The position numbers were made by a program, and so were the translations under genes. Source: a virus. Taken from it: a stretch of DNA of 64,000 nt. The stretch is taken from positions 41,169 through 105,168 of the IMG/VR virus record IMGVR_UViG_3300022927_001391; one strand, 5' to 3'. Of this stretch, positions 39,394 through 46,399 are shown piece by piece (the stretch's first letter is position 1; the number at the start of each line of letters is the position of its first letter). The notes under the pieces were generated by a model. It worked only from the letters and a program-made list of their open reading frames with translations, was not told the DNA's origin and ran no database searches.

Positions 39394-40729
39394 TCCAAAA
39401 CTCTGACATTTCAGGAAATGTTTCTAAAAAGTTCGTACCGCGTCTGCGATCATGTTCACTAAAAAATCTATAAAAGTCTGCTCTGCGTGTATCAATGTCA
39501 CTTACATTATCCACACCTTGCATCCATGCTAGATCACGTCTCATCTTTAGTACTTCGTAGTCCTTAAATCCGTGCATCTCATCTAAATTGGATTCCATAA
39601 ATTTTATACAGTCTTTAAGATATAACTGATATGCCGGAGTTAATATCTGCATACTTTGCCATTCAGGAGTATACAGTAATGGAGTATCAAACCAAATACG
39701 CTGATAACTTTTGGTATAAGTCTTGCGAAGGTATAAAATATACTCTAGCAGTTTCTGCAGACTAATAATACTTAAATTATTCATTGTAATTATCAAGGTA
39801 AGACTGGAACGCTCAGGAACCTCTTTTATAAACTGTTCAATGCGTGACTTACAAAGTTCAAAGTCAAGTCCATGCCTAATGTATTCTGCTTGTGCACCCC
39901 AAGTATCCAAGCTGACAAACTGCATGAAGTGTTCTATTTGTTCGCCAGTGCATAGTCGTTTAACATAGTCCATGTAGCGAGTAAAGATACGTTCGTCCAC
40001 ACTAAAGTTACTTGTTACGTTTAAGTGAAGATCAGGCTTTGGGTTCTCAAGTACATAATCAAACACACGATAGGTGTTTGGATCCATGGTAGGTTCGCCG
40101 CCGGTCATACGAAAGTGTTTAAGGTCTTTGTATAGGTCTGGCCACCAACGCCAGAATGCTTCACGATATGGATTAGTGTCCCTATTAGGAATAGGCTTAC
40201 GTTCGCCTTTAAAATGTGCAGGATCATTATGAGGAGTGCTTGTAGGATAAGCACCAAACTCATCTGCTTCACGTTCCCATGTACTGCTAAACTGTGGACT
40301 ACAATAACTACACTTTAGATTACAACTGTTATTAAAGTTAACTTCTACGTAACTGGGATTAACATCTGCTTGTGGGTTTGCTACAATGTCTTCGAATGCC
40401 TCCATAGCCCAAGGCTCACCGCTGCGATAATGCCTATCACTGAGGTCACCGTTTTTCTCAATATTCCAACAGTAGTTACATTCGGCACACTTTACACCTG
40501 CCATCATTTCGGCACGTCGTTCTTTCTTGTGTGCTGTATTGTGTAGTGCGCTTGGATTACTTGCTAGTGGCTCTACGGGTATGCGGTGCAATGGGGGATG
40601 GTAGCAACTGTTAGTATGCCCTGTTGTTAGATGTAAACTAACTTGTTTCCATTTTGCCAAGCAGAAACTGCCGCTAACACCTGCCATACGTGCTTTTGCT
40701 ATGTTTGCGTCTGTCAGATAGTCACTCAT
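39359..40729 (-). CDS. Radical SAM protein with N-terminal twitch-like domain (SCYHPP type)
   Basis: The 456-residue protein has SFCLAKW (C23), SCYHPP (C42 and H44) and the CAECNYCW cluster (C81, C84, C87) as its N-terminal module. It then has the radical-SAM core SCNLKCSYCS (C136, C140, C143) with QFSSTWE, and MTGGEPTMDPNTYRV. It resembles the 35363 protein in its auxiliary ligands and in the segment after the core, so those two form a subfamily within the island. Start and stop overlap neighbours by eight and 35 bases. Substrate unknown. Confidence 0.83.
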   Translation of the reverse strand: MSDYLTDANIAKARMAGVSGSFCLAKWKQVSLHLTTGHTNSCYHPPLHRIPVEPLASNPSALHNTAHKKERRAEMMAGVKCAECNYCWNIEKNGDLSDRHYRSGEPWAMEAFEDIVANPQADVNPSYVEVNFNNSCNLKCSYCSPQFSSTWEREADEFGAYPTSTPHNDPAHFKGERKPIPNRDTNPYREAFWRWWPDLYKDLKHFRMTGGEPTMDPNTYRVFDYVLENPKPDLHLNVTSNFSVDERIFTRYMDYVKRLCTGEQIEHFMQFVSLDTWGAQAEYIRHGLDFELCKSRIEQFIKEVPERSSLTLIITMNNLSIISLQKLLEYILYLRKTYTKSYQRIWFDTPLLYTPEWQSMQILTPAYQLYLKDCIKFMESNLDEMHGFKDYEVLKMRRDLAWMQGVDNVSDIDTRRADFYRFFSEHDRRRGTNFLETFPEMSEFWNECKYIANSFS

Positions 40730-41657
40730 TGGCTAACTCTATCAAACGTTGTTGATTATTTTTAAGCCTGTCAGTTATAGTGTTGTAGTCTACAGGGTTT
40801 CGCATAAACTTTTGTAAACTATTAAAAACTTTATCCACTCTTATATAGCTGCTTTCGGTATCATAGGTTTTATCTAGTATATCATCGAACGTATCAAAAC
40901 CTAATTCTCTGAGATTACGCTCATAGTTAGGACTTCCTATTACTAGAAAAAGTCTACCGTAATATATTGGCCTAAATATTTTTTCTGTCATAAAAAAAGT
41001 TCCAGAAGCTATATTTGTTTCGCACACAATTTCAATAGCTATATTATTATACGTTTCATGCCAAATTGGATCCAAGTCAAATCTACAAATCTGTGTAAAT
41101 GTATCTTGTGTACCGAAATGAAAATTTTTATCTATAATATCACTATAGGGCAGGATTGGTTTTATTTCCTGCCATTTTTCGTTGTTTTCACAAATAAAGG
41201 GAGTGAAATCACAGTTGGATTCTAAAGTATTATTAATGTTTACATGGCAAGTAGCGATACAGTTTTGCATCTTTCTTGATTTCCAAAATGCATATAAACG
41301 TTCATTAGTACCTCTACCTGTAAACAAACCAAAATTATTTTTATATGGATTGTTGAAGTCAATAGGTTTTAAATTTTTTGGCAGTAGACGGTTTTTAACT
41401 GTATTTACAACAAATGTTTCACTTTTGCCTAGCCTATCTGTAGATTCAAAAGTTATATTACTATACGGAATATGAAGTTTATTGGCAATGTCTTTTACTA
41501 TATTTTCTATACCATTGGCAACAATATCCCAGCCATCAGTACCTAAACTTAAAACAATAGGTTTACCTGTTTTATGTATTGCTGCTATTTCTAGTGCTAG
41601 AAGATGAGTGTCTCTAATGTGACTAGCACCGCAGTATTTTGTTAAATCAATCTTCAC
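40722..41657 (-). CDS. GT10-like glycosyltransferase
   Basis: The protein has FFMTEKIFRPIYYGRLFLVIG then LRELGFDTFDDILDKTYDTESS, the donor-site pattern of the TEK family. Its front half carries KPIVLSLGTDGWDIVANG (Rossmann-like) and the basic FGLFTGRGTNERLYAFW. I chose the GTG at 41657 because it leaves an 11-base overlap, as elsewhere in the operon; the longest frame starts at 41714 and would overlap by 68 bases. It is AT-rich. It is the fourth paralogue of its kind here. Confidence 0.62.
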   Translation of the reverse strand: MKIDLTKYCGASHIRDTHLLALEIAAIHKTGKPIVLSLGTDGWDIVANGIENIVKDIANKLHIPYSNITFESTDRLGKSETFVVNTVKNRLLPKNLKPIDFNNPYKNNFGLFTGRGTNERLYAFWKSRKMQNCIATCHVNINNTLESNCDFTPFICENNEKWQEIKPILPYSDIIDKNFHFGTQDTFTQICRFDLDPIWHETYNNIAIEIVCETNIASGTFFMTEKIFRPIYYGRLFLVIGSPNYERNLRELGFDTFDDILDKTYDTESSYIRVDKVFNSLQKFMRNPVDYNTITDRLKNNQQRLIELANE

Positions 41658-42186
41658 GCAAAAACCCACTAATTTGCATGGTGTATTTGTCTTGCATGCC
41701 TGCATTAGCACCAAGATGTATTACACTGCTATCCCATAGTAATGCATCACCTTGTTTCCAATGTGTAAAGTTTTTAAATTCCTTACCGTCTTCGCTATAC
41801 TGTATAAAATGTCCCAGACAGTAATCTTCCATATGTATATTGGCACGTACTTTAAGTTCTGTTCTTTCAGGAAATTTTTTATTGATCTGATAAAATGTAT
41901 CTCTATGTAGTGGTATAACACAACCTGGGGGTTGTTTAATGGCGCTGACAGTAACAACTTCGATACCTATCTGATTGCCAATTTCATCGAAATCAATATC
42001 ATCCTTAGTATACCATAACTGATGTATGCGAGTATTAAGGTATTCGTAAGCAGTAGGTGCACCATATTTTTTATGAAGATCTGTTAGTTCATGTACCTGA
42101 TGACTAATACAACTACCTTCATGTAATGTAAAGTCTGCTTGTAAAAACTTGTCGTAATCTATATTTAATTTAAGTTTCTTAAACAT
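41647..42186 (-). CDS. 2OG-Fe(II) oxygenase-like protein (HxD...H)
   Basis: The 179-residue protein has a compact beta-helix iron site, IPLHRDTF with H94 and D96, and a distal His in SSVIHLGANAG, followed by the tail KYTMQISGFLRED, where a basic or aromatic residue would hold 2-oxoglutarate. The middle has ANIHMEDYCLGHFIQYSE and WKQGDALLWD. It looks like the complete version of the fragment at 1-191. Likely an hydroxylase; its position in the island suggests a sugar or peptide substrate. It follows the 42187 gene without a gap. Confidence 0.72.
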   Translation of the reverse strand: MFKKLKLNIDYDKFLQADFTLHEGSCISHQVHELTDLHKKYGAPTAYEYLNTRIHQLWYTKDDIDFDEIGNQIGIEVVTVSAIKQPPGCVIPLHRDTFYQINKKFPERTELKVRANIHMEDYCLGHFIQYSEDGKEFKNFTHWKQGDALLWDSSVIHLGANAGMQDKYTMQISGFLRED

Positions 42187-43113
42187 TTACCATCCTTCAA
42201 CTTTCCTAATAACTTCTAGTTCTGTAGTCATAGGATCATATGCGTGATAAGTCTGACTGTAGTAGTGTTTAAAGAACCGGCTCTCTTCTGCTGTATAATC
42301 CACAATAGGAAGTTCTAGTTTACGTCTAAGTTGCACACCATATTCTGTAAAGTTAGTATCCAACCAAGATTGTTCTTCTTCCCAAATCTGATCAAGGGCT
42401 GCAAAGTCTCTTACTTCATGCCAGTCCCAGTCTGTCAGCATGAGCTTGTATGTGCCATAACGTGCACCATACATTGCTTCATAACCATACTCAGTGTCCT
42501 GTCCTACACTTTGCCAGATGCAGAGCTTGTCAAAGTTTTTTGCGTGTACCTGCTGTTTGAATTCTTCCAGTGTAGGCTTGCGTCCTTTCATCAAACACAT
42601 CTTTACACCTTCTCTGAATCCTGCACGCCACGCATGTTTAGCATCGCCATTAGGATAGGTAGTACTATATACATTGTTCATTGGAATGTACTTGCTGTCG
42701 TAGCAAAACTCTACTACGGTTTCGTCACTACCATCTGTTGCTTCGTGTGTTTGCATATTATTTACAAACTCACGTGTCCAACAACTAAGTCCACCATTGC
42801 CGTACATAAGTCCGTTAACAGCGTTACGTGCTTTCCAACGAAACACACAATCCTCATGCTCGGGCTTAATATCTAACTGTAGGTCAAAGAATGATTCGTC
42901 AGGTATATTGTCTCCGTCTATGAGAACAAAGCGTTCTGTTTCACTTGCTGCGGCGGCTGCTTTGTGTGCTGCGTCACTGCCTTCAACGCCATCCACACGT
43001 TTAGCCCAAGGCACAATGTTTTGTATCCTTACCCAAAACTCTTCTTTCTGTGGTTCGTCGTAGCTTAGATAGATGCAGTCTAAGTCAGCTATGTCTACTA
43101 GTTGTCCAGCCAC
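42187..43113 (-). CDS. Glycosyltransferase-like protein with DxD motif
   Basis: The 308-residue protein has the GT-A-like order: IYLSYDEPQKEEFW, AKRVDGVEGSDAAHKAAAAASETERFVLIDGDNIPD (DxD-like at IDGD), NAVNGLMYGNGGLSCWTREFV, and AWRAGFREGVKM. It lines up with the second half of the 24354 protein, so it is likely the active member of the pair. Donor and acceptor are unknown. The gene overlaps the 76-residue gene by 16 bases and abuts the oxygenase gene. Confidence 0.72.
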   Translation of the reverse strand: MAGQLVDIADLDCIYLSYDEPQKEEFWVRIQNIVPWAKRVDGVEGSDAAHKAAAAASETERFVLIDGDNIPDESFFDLQLDIKPEHEDCVFRWKARNAVNGLMYGNGGLSCWTREFVNNMQTHEATDGSDETVVEFCYDSKYIPMNNVYSTTYPNGDAKHAWRAGFREGVKMCLMKGRKPTLEEFKQQVHAKNFDKLCIWQSVGQDTEYGYEAMYGARYGTYKLMLTDWDWHEVRDFAALDQIWEEEQSWLDTNFTEYGVQLRRKLELPIVDYTAEESRFFKHYYSQTYHAYDPMTTELEVIRKVEGW

Positions 43114-43328
43114 TCATGCAACCTTGCTACATCTTCGTGACTGTCTGTTATAACACGAATACCACGTGCATATACTGTGCGGTCTAGTTCGTAAGTAGAA
43201 CTAAATGACTGTTCACAAAACTGTTTTAGCTCTGTAAATAGTTCTTGATTGTCCTTAAACTGACTTTCTAGAATTTGCTCGCCCTTTTCTACACTATGGG
43301 GCAGAGGAACAAATACTTCATTTTGCAT
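43098..43328 (-). CDS. Small hypothetical protein
   Basis: The 76-residue protein is MQNEVFVPLPHSVEKGEQIL..., acidic and helical, with ELFTELKQFCEQSFSS and TVYARGIRVITDSHEDVARLHEWL. I do not recognise it. The last segment (RGIRVITDSHEDVARL) looks like a small alpha/beta unit. It overlaps both neighbours (11 and 16 bases), so it is expressed with the glycosyltransferase genes. Confidence 0.5.
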   Translation of the reverse strand: MQNEVFVPLPHSVEKGEQILESQFKDNQELFTELKQFCEQSFSSTYELDRTVYARGIRVITDSHEDVARLHEWLDN

Positions 43329-43635
43329 TTTGAATCTCCTTTATACAAAAATATGGATTATTTTTTAAAGTAATTGCTGGTGTTACTTGCCAATATACAT
43401 GGATAGCTGTATCTATATCTACGATTTTGCCATCTTGAACACGCTGTCTCAGAGGATATACTAGTGTATCTTCTGATATAACAATATAATCTTCAGTCCA
43501 GTGTTCTGCTTTATTTACGTGACACCAGTTAATAATTTCACCAGTTTCTTTATTATAACGCAAACGAACTTCCAGTTCAATTTTAGTGCGCTTTTGTAGC
43601 TTTTTAGCTATTAATTGTTCTAACTCTGTACTCAT
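43318..43635 (-). CDS. Small hypothetical protein
   Basis: The 105-residue protein has an N-terminal basic helix (ELEQLIAKKLQKRTKIELEVRLRY) and a beta-rich C-terminus (WTEDYIVISEDTLVYPLRQ, HVYWQVTPAITLKNNPYFCIKE). The layout resembles small nucleic-acid or regulatory proteins, but I cannot name one. It overlaps the glycosyltransferase gene by 32 bases at its start and the 76-residue gene by 11 bases at its end. Confidence 0.5.
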   Translation of the reverse strand: MSTELEQLIAKKLQKRTKIELEVRLRYNKETGEIINWCHVNKAEHWTEDYIVISEDTLVYPLRQRVQDGKIVDIDTAIHVYWQVTPAITLKNNPYFCIKEIQNAK

Positions 43636-44449
43636 ATCTATCTATCAATTCTGGAGTGCAAAATGTTTTATCGAAATAATGGAACGGATACTGTTGCGCA
43701 TACCCGCCTACAATTAGATCAAAGTCGTCTGTTAGTGTCCATGGTACAGCATCCTGCCAGCGCATGCTATTCTTCCAGTTATTAATAGCTGGCTTCATGT
43801 GTGTAAATGTAGGATAACTTAATTTGTTTGAACAAGGTATTCCAAGATTTGACTGGGCCAATCCATATAGAACATCAGTGTCAGGTTTGTCATAGATGCT
43901 ATACTCAAGAACACTGTCACGCAACTCAGCCCAATGGTGTATCGCCTGCTCAATAGCTCTACAGAAGCCCACACTAGTCCTACTATACCTAAAATATGAA
44001 AACCCATTATAAGCATCATCAAGGGAATTGGCATCAAAAAACTTCCTGTAGTAACGTGTTTGGGCAATATTACCCTGATAGTCTCTTACACTATTAGTAT
44101 AGCACACATCTTGTAATCTACAACCATTCCACCAGTGGTCCAAACTGCGAGGAATCAGCATGTCGCTTTCTACTTTAAATGTTTCCTTAAAAGGTGTAAC
44201 ATTCATTACCCACGCTTCGTTATAGAAAGGCTCTGTGTGTGGTACTGTAATAATGTGATCAAAGGTTTTACGTTGCTGTTCTGTAATGGTCGCCTCAGAT
44301 TCAGCATCAACTACTACAGCAAATCTATTATGCTTACAGGTTGCTTTTACACTAAGAGCAAGCAAATAGGCGAGGTCAACATAGTTTGTTGTCTCACTAT
44401 TCTGTGCAAATGTTAGCCAACCCTGTGGTTCTACTTTTTCTCGATACAT
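43604..44449 (-). CDS. GT8-like glycosyltransferase
   Basis: The 281-residue protein has the pattern of GT-A retaining transferases: NYVDLAYLLALSVKATC and FAVVVDAESEATITEQQ early, then NEAWVMNVTPFKETFKVESDMLI. The ESD stretch in KVESDML occupies the DxD position (metal and nucleotide-sugar binding). The rest is Trp/Tyr-rich (FSYFRYSRTSVGFCRAIEQAIHHW). The gene at 44582 is a likely paralogue with DVD in the same place. Donor unknown. It overlaps the AbrB-like gene by 19 bases and the downstream gene by 32. Confidence 0.65.
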   Translation of the reverse strand: MYREKVEPQGWLTFAQNSETTNYVDLAYLLALSVKATCKHNRFAVVVDAESEATITEQQRKTFDHIITVPHTEPFYNEAWVMNVTPFKETFKVESDMLIPRSLDHWWNGCRLQDVCYTNSVRDYQGNIAQTRYYRKFFDANSLDDAYNGFSYFRYSRTSVGFCRAIEQAIHHWAELRDSVLEYSIYDKPDTDVLYGLAQSNLGIPCSNKLSYPTFTHMKPAINNWKNSMRWQDAVPWTLTDDFDLIVGGYAQQYPFHYFDKTFCTPELIDRYEYRVRTINS

Positions 44450-44601
44450 AAACCGACTTCTGTTTGTTCTACTATTAATATATCGCCTTCTTTCCAGCCT
44501 GTCATTTCTAATAGCTCTGCAGGTAGATTCATTATAACATTGTTGGGATCATCCTGAATGTCTTCAAAAATATCTTTGACTTTAAATGTTAGCGTAGTCA
44601 T
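44431..44601 (-). CDS. AbrB/MazE-like small protein
   Basis: A 56-residue frame exactly fills the space between two glycosyltransferase genes, with overlaps of 19 and 20 bases. The second half, NVIMNLPAELLEMTGWKEGD followed by ILIVEQTEVGLCIEK, is the swapped-hairpin AbrB/MazE pattern (a strand with NLP, a short helix, a GD turn, and two more strands). Small proteins of this type occur in marine T4-like phages, without a toxin partner; the role there is unknown. DNA binding as a dimer is the family expectation. No neighbouring toxin is seen. Confidence 0.7.
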   Translation of the reverse strand: MTTLTFKVKDIFEDIQDDPNNVIMNLPAELLEMTGWKEGDILIVEQTEVGLCIEKK

Positions 44602-45364
44602 ACAATGCTCCGTATATTTCTGGATCCTGTAAGCAGGCTTTGTTCATACAGTGTAGGTTTACACCTTTAAGTTTAACAGCATTATACTTGTCACCGTCTT
44701 GATAGCGTATGCGTAGTTCATCTCCGTTAGCAGAATAGATAGTGTCCATTGTACTCAAACTACCCAGTGGATGATTAAAGTAGGTACCACTAGCATAGCC
44801 ATTCATAAGCTGATGTGCAATTGTTAGACTAAAGTCATTGCGATATTTGCCTGCTACAAATCCCCAAAACTTTGCATAGTAACGCCAGTTGGCTTGTACG
44901 TTCTTCATCATTTCAAATATATTATGGGCTAGGTCGCACTTGCGAAAGTAAACGACCGTAGCCCATAACATTGGATGGCCGGCCCTGGTCATCCTTTGAT
45001 CGTTACGGAAACTATTTGTGGAGGTAACATCCCATACACGATCATAACATAAAAACTCATTTGTACTACCAAAGTACTGCTTAAGATTATCATTAAAAGT
45101 AAGGTAGTCTACGTCTATTAAGAGTGTTTCATCATAAGGGCTTAAATCATATGCCAGTGTTCTATCACTGTTGTACCAGGGCACTGTGACAACTTCGCCT
45201 TCATGCCAGCGGAATGCTCTAGTATTGCCAGGCCGCGCTTCACCTACATATATATGTGTTTCAATGTCTAAATGTTTTTCTACAAGTTTGGCAGCTAGTT
45301 TAGCAAACCCTATGTAGTCTATTGTTTCATGTGGTGTAGCAAGTAGTAGTGCACCCTTACTCAT
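44582..45364 (-). CDS. GT8-like glycosyltransferase
   Basis: The 260-residue protein shows DYIGFAKLAAKLVEKHLDIETHIYVGE at the front and SPYDETLLIDVDYLTFNDNL, where DVD marks the DxD site. HPMLWATVVYFRKCDLAHNIFEMM and NHPLGSLSTMD follow. It is a probable paralogue of the 43604 protein; both are close to GT8 in layout. Overlaps are 20 bases with the AbrB-like gene and eight bases with the SGNH gene. The substrate is not known. Confidence 0.65.
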   Translation of the reverse strand: MSKGALLLATPHETIDYIGFAKLAAKLVEKHLDIETHIYVGEARPGNTRAFRWHEGEVVTVPWYNSDRTLAYDLSPYDETLLIDVDYLTFNDNLKQYFGSTNEFLCYDRVWDVTSTNSFRNDQRMTRAGHPMLWATVVYFRKCDLAHNIFEMMKNVQANWRYYAKFWGFVAGKYRNDFSLTIAHQLMNGYASGTYFNHPLGSLSTMDTIYSANGDELRIRYQDGDKYNAVKLKGVNLHCMNKACLQDPEIYGALYDYANI

Positions 45365-46034
45365 CTAAGATACTATCCAATAAAAAATCAGCATAAGCAG
45401 CATGCCCTTTTTCATCAGGATGACCTGCCCATCCATATTGATCATGATCCCAGGGTGTTAGATTATTATCTTGCATTATTTGGTGCAAACTATTTTCAAA
45501 CATGTTTATAAATCTAGGTCTGGACTGTATTTGTTCGTATATTTTATTAGCAAATACAAAATCATTGTCAATGTCAAAGTTGAAACCTAAATTATGTATT
45601 ATAAAATTTTTATTATTGTGGCTAAGATAATCATGTAGTTGAAGTAGATTAAACAGAACATTTACTTCCATATACTGCCAGTCAAATAATTGTTGTGTTT
45701 CTCTAGTAGCATCAGTAATTTGAAAACTTTTAATACTGTCCTCTTCTCTCCATCTTTTATATTCGTTGTCTCTAATACTATAGCTAGGAACATCATCTGT
45801 GAAGTGTTCTAAACGTTGTACAACTCCTATGCCAATAAGCATAAGACTGTCTTGTTCACTTAGACTGTACCTAATAGCTGATCTTATAATTTGGGCAGGG
45901 CTTTTCCGGGTAAATCCATAGTGCTCTAAATCTAAACCTAGTCTTTGTGCTAATATATGACCAGTTGTTGTTTTTTGTCCGGCAGGCAATGCCATACTAT
46001 GACTATCCCCATCGTAATATAATTTTTTAGTCAT
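45357..46034 (-). CDS. SGNH-hydrolase-like protein
   Basis: The 225-residue protein has LYYDGDSHSMALPAG (block I, with the Ser nucleophile), and near the end WAGHPDEKGHAAYADFLL, where GHPD is the block V His region (DxxH-type). LMLIGIGVVQRLEH gives a Gly-rich block II/III. It has the same family layout as the proteins at 13496, 25597 and 38533. A deacylase or acyl-transfer role on a glycan is likely. It overlaps its neighbours by 8 and 4 bases. Confidence 0.7.
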   Translation of the reverse strand: MTKKLYYDGDSHSMALPAGQKTTTGHILAQRLGLDLEHYGFTRKSPAQIIRSAIRYSLSEQDSLMLIGIGVVQRLEHFTDDVPSYSIRDNEYKRWREEDSIKSFQITDATRETQQLFDWQYMEVNVLFNLLQLHDYLSHNNKNFIIHNLGFNFDIDNDFVFANKIYEQIQSRPRFINMFENSLHQIMQDNNLTPWDHDQYGWAGHPDEKGHAAYADFLLDSILDE

Positions 46035-46357
46035 AGTTGTTCTACACGTCTAACCTTTTTTAATTCAGCATGTTGATTGTGCCAATCATTCATTACTTCG
46101 TACCAGCGTTGTCTACAGTGTACTAACATGTCACAAGCATCTGTAATCTTTACTGGATTATCGTAGTCGTCTACGAGATATAGCAGTTCATCTGCTGGCC
46201 ATGTTGCTAGTAGGGCTATTAGTTCTACTGTAACTTTAAACTGTCCACCATCATATGTGATAGTGAGACGCTGTTCCTGTTGTTCTTTAAGAGCCAAGCG
46301 TTGACGATTGTGGTCAAGACGCTGGCGTGCGAATTGTTCAAATGTTTCTAAGGTCAT
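46031..46357 (-). CDS. Small phage protein, first gene of the island
   Basis: The 108-residue protein begins MTLETFEQFARQRLDHNRQRLALKEQQ and continues ITYDGGQFKVTVELIALLATWPADELLYLVDDYDNPVKI. This DGG..V...LI..L..W...LLDD.DNP pattern is common in T4-like marine phages without a function. I chose the ATG at 46357. No ribosome site precedes it, and the predicted start of transcription (about 46358) is only a base away, so the mRNA may be leaderless. A longer frame would begin with a TTG inside the promoter, which is unlikely. Overlaps the next gene by four bases. Confidence 0.65.
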   Translation of the reverse strand: MTLETFEQFARQRLDHNRQRLALKEQQEQRLTITYDGGQFKVTVELIALLATWPADELLYLVDDYDNPVKITDACDMLVHCRQRWYEVMNDWHNQHAELKKVRRVEQL

Positions 46358-46364
46358 GTAAGAT

Positions 46365-46393
46365 AGTATAACAGGGCTCGAAAGCCCTGTCAA
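46365..46393 (-). promoter_or_regulatory. Consensus promoter at the head of the rSAM/GT operon
   Basis: On the minus strand: TTGACA (46393-46388), a 17-bp spacer and TATACT (46370-46365). It is the only clear promoter before the 22-kb island. Its spacer is almost completely filled by a perfect hairpin (46371-46390). Confidence 0.65.
46371..46390 (-). terminator. UUCG-loop hairpin in the promoter spacer
   Basis: ACAGGGCT and AGCCCTGT form a perfect 8-bp stem; on the minus strand the loop reads TTCG, the stable tetraloop typical of T4 terminators. Only a short A/T stretch (TATACTATCTT) follows, not a T-run. It could stop transcripts from the structural genes at 46400 onward while sitting inside the promoter of the next operon. 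Confidence 0.6.
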
Positions 46394-46399
46394 TTACTA

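Noticed and set aside
42331-42876. A 181-codon open frame on the plus strand
   Set aside because: It lies entirely antisense to the clear glycosyltransferase-like gene at 42187-43113, has no ribosome site and a low-complexity product, so it is a shadow frame.
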